A DNA stretch of 64,000 nt from Lonicera japonica. Taxonomy: Eukaryota; Streptophyta; Magnoliopsida; Dipsacales; Caprifoliaceae. Of the stretch, positions 11,191-24,100 are shown one piece after another. How positions within the stretch are numbered: the stretch's first letter is position 1; every line of letters starts with the position of its first letter. Under the pieces are notes generated by a model. That model had not been told where the DNA came from and made no database searches. It saw nothing but the letters and a program-made list of their open reading frames with translations. The stretch is from the NCBI GenBank assembly GCA_021464415.1, contig CM038471.1, forward strand, positions 35,685,234 through 35,749,233, read 5' to 3'. The translations under genes were made by a program, and so were the position numbers.

Positions 11191-11774
11191 ATGCTATAAT
11201 CAAATTAGGGAAAGAAAGTTGCATTAAGCAGTGTAGAAACTTCATTTTTTGAATGAATTAGAAATTTATGTCTAATTACAATTTTAGTTTTAATATGAAC
11301 TTAAATTAAAATATAGATTTGTTAATATGTGTGTATGCGTGTATATGTACGAAGAGCAAAATCTAATGCAAACAAAATGCATTTGTTTTGTCGAACATGA
11401 CTTTATTTATTAGATTATAGAGCATTTAGAGAGAGTGTTCAAACGTAATTTAAAATATATTTTTTTGAAAATCAAATGAATTCTACAAATTAGCCAAACA
11501 ATCAAATTTGAAATTCTAATAGAATTCTAAATTAAAACTACATAATATCCAAACAAAGGTATTCTAATTCTATGGCATTCTAATTCTTGGAATTGCAATA
11601 CCATAGAATTCCAATTCTAATAGAATTCTAAAACTGTGATTCCAAACACACCTTAAAATGTTTCCAGCAGATCCTTTTGTTCTTTTTCTTTAATATTTTT
11701 TTTTGCTTTCTTTAGAAAATCTCACTTTAAATCAATTAATTCGGCTTCCTCATACCTTTTTCTTAATTGAACTC

Positions 11775-11808
<34 letters not shown>

Positions 11809-12452
11809 ATTTTTTAATAGTAGACATGAATAACTCTTTGATACTACTTTTGAGAACTTTAATCTTAAATTACATAAATCATAAGGATCATAATCATGTC
11901 TAGTTCTTAATAGACTAATCTTTAGGAAGTGTAATAATATTGTAGAATGTGAAAACTTGACTAGATTTGTGACTTTCCAACGTTTGAATCTAGGAATGCT
12001 CAATGGATTCTTTCTCTAAAATGGGAAAGAGGAGTGGAACATATAATGGTTCGACTTAAGGATCATAACATTAGGGGGTCTTTATAGATTAACTCAAATA
12101 GAATCTCATCAATATTAATATGATTAGTATTAGATATTTACAAATTGCAAAGTTCATACCCATTAAATACACTAAATAACTCGTAATTAATTAAATGAGT
12201 AAGCCCATTAATTAATTAATTTTTTAACAATTTTTTCTTGTGTTTTTCTACTAGCATTTTTTTCATCTCCCCCTCATTCTTTTGGTTCAATAAATTATAA
12301 CTTTTTGAAATCTTGACCCCGCATCCATCGAGAAGTATTGGGCTCTTGCACAGAATGATTACGCCGCTGTCAAACCTAGTGATTGAAAAGTGTATTCGTA
12401 ATAGCAATAAATTCCAAGCAAATAACTCATGAGAGCGACCATTGTTGACTTA
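11191..12452. other. AT-rich intergenic DNA with palindromic MITE-like patch and (ATT)n
   Basis: An inverted, self-complementary AT-rich patch at about 11480-11660 repeats attctaatagaattctaa and may be a worn MITE. A pure ATT microsatellite lies at about 11776-11806. No gene is seen. Confidence 0.5.
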
Positions 12453-13661
12453 TTGTCCAAATAAATAAACACACTTTGTCCATTTCAATGTTGCCGAATA
12501 TTTGTACTGTTGACCGGGTCATTCTACAATATATAAATATATATAATCTATAATAATAATGTAAAAGAGAAAAATGTATAAGGATAAAACTTTGTACGAA
12601 TAAAATTAAGTAGTATAATTTGAATGGTAAATTTAAAAATTTTAATTCAAATTTAACATAAAATAATTAGAACTAGTCTGTCTTCTTCCCCAGTCTTTGA
12701 CGATACTGTACATCTCTCTCTCTCTCTCAAACACACTCACACCCCCACACATGCAAATAGACATAAAGTAAGTACCAACTGTTGAAAGTCTGCTCAATGA
12801 GCTTTCTTCTCATTCTTCTCAGTACAGGGACGTACGCAAAATTTTTATTGAGAAGTATAAAAATAAAATCCTACAAGAATGATTCAACTTTTTAATTCTT
12901 TAAGAAACTACAAAATGTAATAATATGAAAAATAAAAATTACTATGTTAAAATAGGCTTTTTTAATTTGTGTTAAAATTCTTTTGAAAATTAACATCACA
13001 AATCTAACCATTGAGATTTATTTGTCTAGCTTTACTAGTACGAGAAGAAAGATAAATATTAAAAATACAAATAATGTTAAAAAGTTCTTCAATAAACAAA
13101 TAAGGTTGTAATTATTGCAAAAGTTAATAATGGATGTCGCGTGCACAAAAATGTAAATTAAATTACTAAAAATATTATGTCATTATCTTAAATATTTTAA
13201 TTATGTGTTGCAACATGTACATAGTTGAAATATAATTGCTTGCGTATGTTATAACAATTTATTGTATCTCTAATTAAGAGTAACAATTGAATTTTTCTTT
13301 TCAGAATATCTCAAATTAAAAGTTCTATTTCCTTTTCGATACATAATCAATGGATGGACAATAGAAAATAAGTTATAAGCCTGAGTACTGATTACTTAAG
13401 ATGAAATTAGTGCTTTCATAGAAATTAAAAATTTGAAGTGAAACTCTTAATTTGAGGTGAAAAGAATAGTTTATGTAATTTATGGGCAGTAAAATGTATC
13501 ATATTATAAATTATAACATCAAATACATAGTTTTTTAAGTATTATATATATATATATGATCTTTTTTCTAAAATTGAGGGGGTATGACCGTACTTCCTTG
13601 AAATTTGGTGTGTCAGTTCTTGCCTCAGCATAAATATTTTTCCACATGTTATTTTCAAGAA
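12453..13661 (+). pseudogene. Remnant of a third LRR-RLK copy: promoter fused to intron 11, split by an insertion
   Basis: 12453-12690 matches the gene 2 promoter (39909-40245), sharing tttgtccatttcaatg, gccgaatatttgt, TTGACCGG and AACTAGTCT…CTTCTTCCCCA. At about 12690 it jumps directly to the end of LRR exon 11 and intron 11 (gene 2, 48043-48182), sharing CAGTCTTTGACGA, the CT repeat and aagtaagtaccaactgttg. The intron resumes at about 13622 (CATAAATATTTTTCCACATG, as at gene 2 48182-48201) after a roughly 790-bp insertion. The junction has a CCA microhomology. Exons 1-10 are gone, so the copy cannot function. It shows the RLK cluster once had three members. Confidence 0.75.
12833..13621. mobile_element. 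hAT-like insertion inside the RLK remnant
   Basis: The insert splits a stretch that is continuous in gene 2 intron 11. It begins TACAGGGACGTACG, and about 20 bp before its end lies CGTACTTCCTTG, roughly the reverse complement of that start. CAGGG ends are typical of hAT elements. Both flanks carry CTCAG, a possible target duplication. No transposase is encoded. Confidence 0.4.
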
Positions 13662-15172
13662 ATTTATTCCCTGAAAATGGTTGGTCCATATTCGGTCCAC
13701 AAAATTAGTCTTTTTAAGATAAGGGTTGTATAATATATATACACATACATTCACATCATGGATTATATATACGTGTCTGTGTGGTTGTCTACTTCTGGAT
13801 CATTAATGGATGACATAAATGATTCAATCACCTTTCTCCATCTTTTGAAGTATGCACTGATTTCATTTTGGAACAAGTGGCAAGTTGTTTTGAACATATT
13901 TATGAGAACTTGACCCATCTCTGTTTGTGTATGCAAGTTGTGGATCAATACAAATTTACAAGAATCTTAACATGCGGAGTGTCTTTATTATTCCCTCCTT
14001 AATTTAAAAAAAAATCATGTAATAGTATTAAATATAACGTATTTCAAAGCTAAGGGTCCGAAATATACTAATCTCATACTAATCGTGTGAAGAATACAAC
14101 TTAACTTCGATATTGAAAAATAGTATATTATTGACTATGTTTCAGAAAGCAAATGAGACTCTTCATCTTAGATGTTCTGAAAAAGAAAGAAAACAACTAA
14201 TTTAACTTAAACTCTAACTTATATAATTATTTTTACCAAATAAAATAGAATTTAAATTTATTTAAAATACTAATACTGACATAAAAATATATGGAGTTAT
14301 ACACAAATTGAAATATTAATACTAATATAATTCTAATTTATTTAATTAGTTTAACCAAAAAGTAGAGTTTAAATTTATTTGAAATACTAATATTATAATA
14401 TAAAAATATAAGAAGTTATAATTTTTTTTTTAACTAAATCTTAAAATCTTGTGTTTAAAATCAATAGCATATTTGCCTCGAAAAAATAGGGAAAAACAAT
14501 TAAGTTATTCATACTTTTATATATAGAAGTATAGATATAGATTTATTAAATATACATACTTTTGCAGAGAGTTTTAGAAAACACCTAATTCAATATAAAC
14601 TCTAATTTATATAATTATTCTAATTAAATAAAGTAAAATTTAAATTTATTTAAAATACTCATACCAATCAGAACGGGTACAAGCCAGAGGATGAGATTTC
14701 CAGTGGAATTAAACCTTATACCTGTTGAGAATGGTTAGCTCAAATTGTAGAATTCAACATAAGTATATAAGTGGGAAGAGTCTCTGCATAATAACGAGGC
14801 CTTTTAAGTTAAAATCCTACACTTGTGACCTAAATGTATTTAACTTGGGAACAATATCATTATTATTTACACGAATTGACGGACCTGGTTGATTTCCCGG
14901 AATCAACCCGAGTGCCCGCAGCACAACAATACCTACAGTACATCAAACACTACCAAATCTGTAACAAAAAACTATGACAGTCCAGAGTAAACTGACAGTG
15001 AATTAAAATTATGGTCAAAGTCTTCTCCACTTTCCCTAAATAATATGCACCATGAGGGGGACAGACACATATATGGTCTCCACCTTTGAATTAAGTCACA
15101 CGTATTCACTCTAGCCAACAAGACTAGCCAAGCAAAACACTCTTGAAGATTTATATGGTTGTTTATTGAATA
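13662..15172. other. AT-rich intergenic region upstream of gene 1
   Basis: This is low-complexity AT-rich DNA with worn inverted repeats (about 13990-14170) and repeated aatttaaatttatttaaaatac-like blocks (about 14230-14665). The 5' untranslated region and promoter of gene 1 must lie at its right end, where a weak TATA-like CATATATGG occurs near 15069. Nothing else is seen. Confidence 0.4.
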
Positions 15173-18100
15173 ATGGGTCGAAGAATTCCGTACTGTCTTC
15201 TGGTTATTTCCATCCAAATTTTAGCCATAGTAGCACAGAGTGATTGTAAGTTAGTTCAATTCTTATGTTCAATTTTGATGGAGCTTATTTTGATTGAATC
15301 ACTGCTTGATGATCATTGTACTAGATAATTGATACCCTTTAGTACGTAAGCAATTCGTACCGATATTTGCATATAGATATGCTAGACTGGGTATCTATTT
15401 CATTTGGTCTCTGGTTGGTTGCTGAGAAAATTGAAGGAAAAGTAAATGTGAAATCACAAACCGTAATTTTGCTCATGCTCGGTGTTGCAAAAGATGAAGT
15501 CAACTTGAAACTAGTTTTTGATGCTCGATTTCCAAACAACAGAAGAAACAAGATTTCGTGTTTGAATTTCGTTCCTTGTTTCCAAAATTTTCTTGAAATT
15601 AAGCCAAACATTAGAATGCATGTTCTATAATTTGAGTTCAAATAGCAAGGTGTGTCTGAATAATCTTTGACCTTGGGATTTGTGGCACATATTTGGCTGG
15701 TATATTTCTTCTTGTTCAGTCAGATTTCAGTTTTTTTATTAAATCTTCAAGAGTAATAAATTCTTAGATTTTCATGAAGAAAATAACATGGGTAAGAGCT
15801 AGTTTCAGTCCTCAATATGGATTGCGGATTCGAGAACTTAATTTTCCGTATAAAAAAGTGGAAACTAATTTATTGATGGTGCAGATGCTTATCTATTGGC
15901 TCTAAAGAATATATGGGAGAACACACCACCCAGTTGGGTCGGCACAGATCCATGTGGAGATCACTGGGAAGGAATTGGTTGCACCAATTCGCGTGTTACT
16001 TCAATGTAAGTCTTTTCTGTGTTTGGCTTGTGGATTCAAAGGGGAAAAAGAAATGGAAAAGAAAACTAAAAAGGACGTGTTTTCCTATACATTTTCGCTT
16101 CTTCTTGAATAACTTATTACAAAAAATTTCTCAAAAGGTGTCTGAGAATATTGAAAGAAGGAATTGAAATCGGCATGTAAATTAAATTATATTCCTTCCT
16201 TTTCTAGTTTTCTTCCTACTTTCTTTATTCTCCTTTTTCCACCATAACCAAGTGAAAAAACTGAAATTCCTTTACATATTATTCCACTAATATCACCGAA
16301 CTTACGATTCAAATATAGATCGAAGGTTTCTGATTTTTAGATTTTGTACTATTATATGTAATGTGAATGACATTCAACTCCAGAACATTATCAAGCTTGA
16401 GTTTGACTGGTACACTATCCGGAGACATCGAGAATTTATCTGAATTGCAGACTCTGTAAGTCTTCTGTGCATATTGTCTATCTTCTTAATTCACATAACG
16501 TGTACATCTGTCAACTGAACTTAAACTAAAAGGTAATTTGGTGAAAGAACACGAGAATTTACATCCTTCCTTTCCCCTTGTGTTTATCAATACTTCTTCA
16601 CGTTTGGTTTGTTTGGTATTGAACTGTAGATAATTTGACAACAACATATCTTCTTTCTCTATCATGATCATTATTTTTCTTTCTGTTAGAGCCACAATGC
16701 AAAATACTACATATATTCTCCTCTCTCTCTCTGGTGGTAAATAGTGTTAAAGTTCATTTCTGATTCTCAATTTCTGCATGTAGGGATCTGTCATACAATA
16801 AAGGTTTGACTGGATCTATTCCTCCATCAATTGGAAATTTGAGGAAGTTATCAAACTTGTAAGGAAATTTTATTAAATAAGCAAAGTTTTTTAATACAAT
16901 TCTGCTATAAGTAAATTGTTTTGACTTGTTTTTCAGAATCCTGGTTGGTTGCGGTTTCACTGGTCCAATTCCAGACTCGATAGGATCTCTTCAGCAGCTG
17001 GTCTATTTGTAAGGATTTTGATTTTGTTTTTCTTGCTCGTTACCTAACAATTCATAGAAATGATTTTTTTTATTCCAAGCATCTTTCTTTTGCGGTATTT
17101 TGATTGCATTTAGTAGGAATTTTTTTTTTCATATTTGTAGTATCTTCTATCTTATGTTTCTGCCGTGATTCAGAGTGAATGAAAAATGGCTAGAAAAGAT
17201 TTGGATTCCAGGCATTTTGTCTTGCTAGCAATGGTTTCACGGATAATGTCAATTGAAGGTGTTTGATTGTCCTTATGTTAACTCGGAAAATAATGTATTT
17301 TTCCTTTTTTGTTGTCAAACAACCACCAAAGATGGAAAAAATAAAGATTGTGTAAAGTAAAAGCCAAAGTGGGGGTTGGGGGTTGACAATTGATATTCTT
17401 CTTTCTTGAGGGATTGAATGTGTTTTATAGTCATCCACGGCACAAACACTGAAAAGAAATTGGAAAGTTTAACATTTTCCATGGAAAAAGGAATCCAATC
17501 AAGCACTCCCTTCTATCATATGACCTACACTTGTATGATTTTGTGCATCGGAATTCTAACCTGAATATGGTGTAAACTTAAAATTCATTTTGACTTACTA
17601 TTATAATTTTTTTTTTTTAGAAAACAGATCTTTGCCCATGTTTGTAATAATCCTCATTTTGTATTGTGCAGGTCTCTAAATAGTAATGGCCTCAGTGGAC
17701 CAATACCGCCTTCAATTGGTAATCTAAATAATCTTTATTGGTTGGATTTGGCCGATAATAAGCTTAGCGGACCAATACCAGTTTCTAATGGAATCAGGCC
17801 AGGACTTGATATGCTGGTTAAAACAAAGCACTTGTATGTGTTATCTCTTTATTCTCTCACTGCAATCTTTATATTTTAAAAAATAAAATGGTCAAAACTA
17901 ATACCATGATTCTTGTCCATTTTTGCAGTCATTTTGGAAATAATCGGCTTTCTGGTGAGATCCCAAGTCGGCTCTTCAGCTCGTCTTTGAAGTTGATACA
18001 TCTGTATGTTCCACCAATGACCAGGCTATTTTACGTATCTATTACTTATAGTCGTCATCAATGATCTTTTTCTATTCCCTGTCTCACAATAAGAATCCGT

Positions 18101-21100
18101 GTTTTACATTTGACATATTTCGACGGTTTGATACAAAACCTATTTCATATCGTCAGTTTTGGTATGTTGATTATGTTGTGCAAAGAAATAGTGGAATCTT
18201 AATTTGGGACGGACCGAGTATTTTAAGGATGCACTATGTTCAATCTGATAAATGGTTAAGAACCAAACACGTTTAGCTTCGTGGGTTCGTGGTACATTGA
18301 TTATGTCCTATAATGGAGATTAGACTCTTAATTTGGGACAGTCCCCAAAAAAGGAATAATGGACTCTTAATTTGGAACCGAGAGAGTATTACATACGTAA
18401 AATGAAAAAAAAAGTTGAAAATATTGGTTTTGGTTTATATTGTTTTGACACTCTAAGTAAATACTATCTCTCTGGTTATTACCTTCTACACGGCAATAAT
18501 TATTGGAAAAGGAAAAATCAAATTTTTATTGCATGTATGTTTTAATTTGAGCAGGCTTTTAGAAAACAACCAGCTCACCGGCAGCATCCCTTCGACACTG
18601 GGACTAGTCAAGACCTTGGAGGTCGTGTGAGTATCTCTATCACATACTCAATTTTAAAACCATCAACATTTTTCGGGCTGTGAATTTCTTTCCTAGTTTC
18701 AACTAAATGTTTGTTTTTAATACAGTCGACTCGATAGGAATTCGTTTACTGGACCTGTTCCATCAAACATCAACAACCTTAGCAGTGTCAGTGATCTGTA
18801 AGTAGTAAAATAAGTAATATATGTCTCCATCTCCTATTGCTTGTATTTTTTTACCACTATAATTGAGATTGTTTGACATTTATTTTAGGTTCCTGTCCAA
18901 TAATAGACTGACTGGCCCATTGCCCAATCTTACGGGCATGAACTTCCTCCACTATGTGTAAGCAAAAATAATTTCACCAATTCAAGAAAACAATTCACCA
19001 ATTCAAGATAGTAAAGGACAAATGCTTTCTCTTGTCATTGCAGGGATATGAGTAATAATCCTTTCGATGTTTCTGATGTTCCTTTGTGGTTTTCAACCTT
19101 ACAATCTTTGACAACATTGTACAGTCTCTCTCTCTATATATACACACATATGCATCAGATTGTGTATTTGCAGGAACTCTGATAATCAATAAACTTATAT
19201 TGACAGAATGTTGCAAAAGACAAGACTTCAAGGATCAGTACCAGTCGCACTCTTTAGCGCTCCTCAATTACAGACTGTGTGAGCATCAGCTTACTTTATC
19301 TCATATAATGCTCAAAAACCCGATTGAAAAACACATAAATTTCTTGGATTTTAACTCGAGCAATTCTAGTTATTGAGAGAAATAATAACCATAATTGCGT
19401 TATTGTGACTGGACAGTGTATTGAGAAATAACCAGCTTAATGGCATCTTGGATATTGGGTCCACCTATAGCAACCAACTTCAAGAGGTTGACTTGCAGAA
19501 TAATCTCATCAGTGGCTTCACAGAAAGGGTGGGATACCATATTGGGTTAAAGTAAGACTTTTTTTTTTAAAAAAATTTAAATTTTTTTGCTCTTTTAGCT
19601 TCCACAATATTGATGAGAACTTGCTTATAAATTATACGAAGAAAATGAGTTGTAAGTCCTCTTTTTACTATTAAACACAAAGAAAGAACACCTAACTTCT
19701 TTCAAACACATGGAGCCATTAGAAAACTTTTCCATGTTTGTCCATTACAAGGACACACCCTTTTTCGAATGGTCAGTTAATACACTTATCAAACCGTTTT
19801 ATTTCCTTCTCACTCACAAGTGGCTGGCAAGCTCAAGAACCACCGTTGCCCGCCCACAGCCGGAGCTCCGATGACTTTATCGGAGCTCAAGCAACCACCC
19901 AACCCACCCCGAAGTCCAAATCATCACTCTGTTTGGCGACCTCAGTATTTGTCTCTCGGGTGGGTTTTCTTTGGGAGTTGTGTAGTTTTTTCAAAAAGAA
20001 ATATGAAGGGTATTTTAGGTAAAGAGAAAAGGAGTGTAATTTTGACATGGAAAAGTAATGCGTCCTTCCCTTGGATTTAATTGTAGAGGGCTCCCTTGAA
20101 ACCAACTGCCTCTTGTACTTTTGACATTAAATTTGTAGCACATGTAATCTATTCGCCATTATTCAATTACAATCACTTCTCAAACCTCATTTATTCTTAA
20201 ATTATTCTCTGCAGACTTGCTGGTAACCCTGTTTGTGAGGAAAGAGTAATAGACAAAAAATACTGTAATGTTACTCAACGGCCTAATGGCTGGTATTCGA
20301 CATTACCAAGAAATTGTGTGCCTAGTACCTGCAGGTCAGAGCAAATTTCGAGCCCAAATTGTCAATGTGCATATCCGTACACAGGGAAATTATCATTTAG
20401 AGCTCGAAAGTTTTCCAGCCTGGGAAATTCGAGTATTTACATTTCTCTTCAAGAATCTATGATGGTTTCTTTTCAGTCCCATCGACTCCCAGTGGATTCG
20501 GTCTCTCTGAAGAACCCGACGACAGATCCTGACGATTACCTTGTAATAAGCCTTGAAATTTTTCCATTCGGCCAAGATTATTTCAATCGAACAGGAGTTA
20601 GTGCGATTGGATTTGTGCTTAGCAACCAAACTTTTAAGCCTCCCTCAGATTTTGGACCTTTTTTTTTCATCGGTGACGGCTATCAGTACTTTTCAGGTAT
20701 TTTTTTATTTCACTTGGGGTGTGTTTGGTACTTTGGTTGCAGTTTGTTTCAATTAAAATTGCTCAAAATTTTGTTTTTTCTATTGTTAGTGGTATTGGGT
20801 TGCATTATTTTCTGTGGGATCAATTTTCAGATACAACTTGGATTAGCCTATTTTCTTCTTTTCCATGTAATTAACACCCCTTCCCCCCTGTTCCCTCTCT
20901 CCAAAAGTTTGTTGTCCATGTAAAGCAATTCCGAAGAAGTTCGAGACTTTTTCATGCAGACCAATCAAACGTGCCCTCAAATATGATATAAATTTGTCGT
21001 GAATTTGTCCAATCTCATCTGATGCTTCTCTCTCTCTCTTTAGGTCCTAGAACAGCACACAAGTCATCATCAAATACTGGCATTATCATTGGAGCTGCTG

Positions 21101-24100
21101 CTGCTGTTGGTGCTGGCCTTTTGCTATTACTATTACCTTGCAGGATTTTACGCTTATCGTCAAAAGAAAAGGGCTGAAAGAGCTGATCATCAGAACAATC
21201 CCTTTGGTAATTATCAACAACTGATCTTGAAAAGCATTTTATGTCAACTTGGGGGTGGTCTTTGTGAGAATACAAGAGATGTGAGAAGAATTGTTATTCA
21301 TCATTGAGAAAAGGAGTACATCTCTATATACAAGAGAGAGACCCTAAAAATAACGCTATTTCCATCTAATAAGGATTTCCTAATTATCTCCTTAAATATA
21401 CACATTCTTTAAATAAAATATATATAATTCTTAACACTCCCCCTCAAGCTGGAGCGTACAAATTATATGTTCCAAGCTTGTTACAAATATAATTGACTCG
21501 AGGTCCACCGAGAGACTTAGTTAAGATATTAGCTAGTTGATCATTCGATTTCGTGTAGCTAGTAGCGATCTCCCCCGAAAGAATTTTTTCTCAAATAAAG
21601 TGACAATCAATATCGATATGCTTGGTCATTTCGTGAAAGACCGGATTAGATGCAATGTGGAGAACTGCTTGGTTATCACATATCAACTTCATTTGTTGAA
21701 TCTCCATGAACTTCAGCTCCTAGAGTAACTGTTTCATCCATATGAGCTCACACGTCGGTTTTGCCATGGCCCAATATTCTGCCTCGACGGTGGACAAGAA
21801 AAAACTGATTGTTTCTTACTCTTCTATGAGACTAGATTTCCTCCAACAAAGATACAATATCCATTGGTCGAATGTCTATCATATGGGCAGCCTGCCCAAT
21901 CAACATCAGACTAGCCAACAATCTCAGTGTGGCCTCTTACTCTCATATAAAAGGCCTTTACCTGGCGCCTTCTTTATGTATTTCAAAATATGAACAGCTG
22001 CCTCCCAATAATTATCACCCAGAGCACTTAGGAACTGGCTAAGTACACTCGTCTAGAACGCTATGTTAGGACGTGTCACAGTGAGGTAGTTGAGTTTCTT
22101 AACAAGTCTTCGATACTTACTAAGGTCTGATAATGGTTCCCCCTAATTAAGTAGGAGTTTGACATTTGGATCCATTGGAGTCTCTACGGGTTTGGTTTGC
22201 AATTTGTCATGCCAGTTTCTTTTAAGATATCTAAGGCATACTTCCGCTGAGAGATGATGATATCCTGTCGAGATTAAACAACTTCTATTCGCAGAAAGTA
22301 TTTGAGTTTTCCTAAATCTTTCATCTGAAAGTGGTAAAATAAATGCTGCTTGAGTTTCTATATGCCTTCTTGATCATTTCCTGTAATTACAATATCGTCC
22401 ACAAAAACGACCAAATAGATGCATCTGTCAGGAGATGAATGGAAGTAAAAGACGGAGTGATTAGTCTCACTACGAGTCATACCAAATTAACAAACAACTG
22501 AATTAAAGAGTCCAAACCAAGCTCGAGGGGACTGCTTTAGTCCATAAAGAGAGCGAACGGAGGCGGCACATCATATTAGACTCCTCCTGAACAACAAACC
22601 CAGGAGGTTACTCCATATATACCTCTTCTTGTAATTCACCATGAAAAAAAGTATTCTTTATGTCCAACTGATCGAGGGGCCAGTGACGAATGGCACCATA
22701 GAAAGAAATAGACGAACAGAGGACGTCTTAGCCACCAGAGAGAACGTATCACTATAATCAAGCTCATAGATATGGGTATACCCTTTCGCAACTAGCCGGG
22801 CTTTTAGACGATCAATGTTTCTATTAGGCCCAACTTTGACAGTGTAAATCCAATGACAAACCACTGTTGATTTACCAGGAGGAAGAGGCACGAGGTTCCA
22901 TGTGCCACTCGAATGCAAGGCAAACATTTCATCAACCATAGCCTGGCGTAAGCCTGGATTAAAAAGAGCGGCTCCTACATTTTTAGATGTAGAAACAAGA
23001 AGACAAAGAAAATACAAAGGCAATATATTGTGGAGATAAACGATGATAACTCACAAAATTATAAATAGGATAAGGGTTACGAGTAGAACGAATACCTTTG
23101 TGTTCGGCAATTGGAAGATCTAGGTTAGGAGCCGAAGTTGGAAGGCGTAACCGGAGTAGGAGATGAGGCCGGTGGATCCGATGATGGGGTGATGGGCTTG
23201 GATATAGTTTTAGTGGTAGGCTTGATGGTGGGATTCTCAACAAATATAGGTCGAGGTCGGCGATGGTAGGTAAGTAAAAGAAGGTGGCGAGTTTGCAGTC
23301 GGAGCCACAGGGTCAGGAGAGCACACAACCTGTGGACACACCCTGTGGAATGGGACTAGCGTCTGATATGGGGGACTCATTAATATCAAGAGGACACACA
23401 ACATTTTTCAAAGAGGGAAAGAAGAGAGTTGTCTCATAAGAAGGTAACAGCCGTAGAAACAAGGTATCGTTTAAGGTCCGGGGAAAAAACAACGATAATC
23501 CTTTTGTAAGCGAGAATACCCCAAAAAGATACATGTTAGAGATTTGGCATGTAACTTATCTTTCCCAGGAGTGAGGTCATGAACAAAACAAGTGCAGCCA
23601 AAGACACGAGGGTGGACGGGATAGAGAGGTTGGGTGGGAAATAACAGAGAATGAGGCACCTGATTTTCTAAAACTGAGGATGACATCCTATTAATTAAAT
23701 AGCAAGCAGTGGTGTCTTCCCAAAAAACGTTGTTGAATATGATTGTGAATAAGGAGAGTATGAGCAGTTTCAATCGAGTGTCTATTTTTCTATTCATCCA
23801 CTCTGTTGGTCGGATTTCAACCCTAGAGGGGGGGTGAATAGGGTTTAAAAACTTTAATGCGGAAAAAAACTTTTCGAAAAACGTTTAAGTAAAACAAATT
23901 TGCTAAACAAATTATCAAGGAATGCAATCAAATAAACAATCAAGCAAATAAACAATCTCAAGCAAACAATAATGTAGCAAGTAAATAAAGAGATTGAGTT
24001 AGAAAGATTGAACCGATTTGAAGTCCAAGGCTTTTTGTCCACACGGTTTTGGTTTACCAAACCATAATCCGCGCTCGGTTAGTTCCCCGAGAATTTCCAC

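Noticed and set aside
11776..11806. Poly-leucine or poly-isoleucine frames over the ATT repeat
   Set aside because: They are a direct product of the microsatellite and have no start context or conserved flank.
19738..20105. Overlapping frames on both strands in gene 1 intron 13
   Set aside because: They lie inside a well-defined intron between LRR exon 13 and the Cys-rich exon 14. They show no domain and no matching piece in gene 2.
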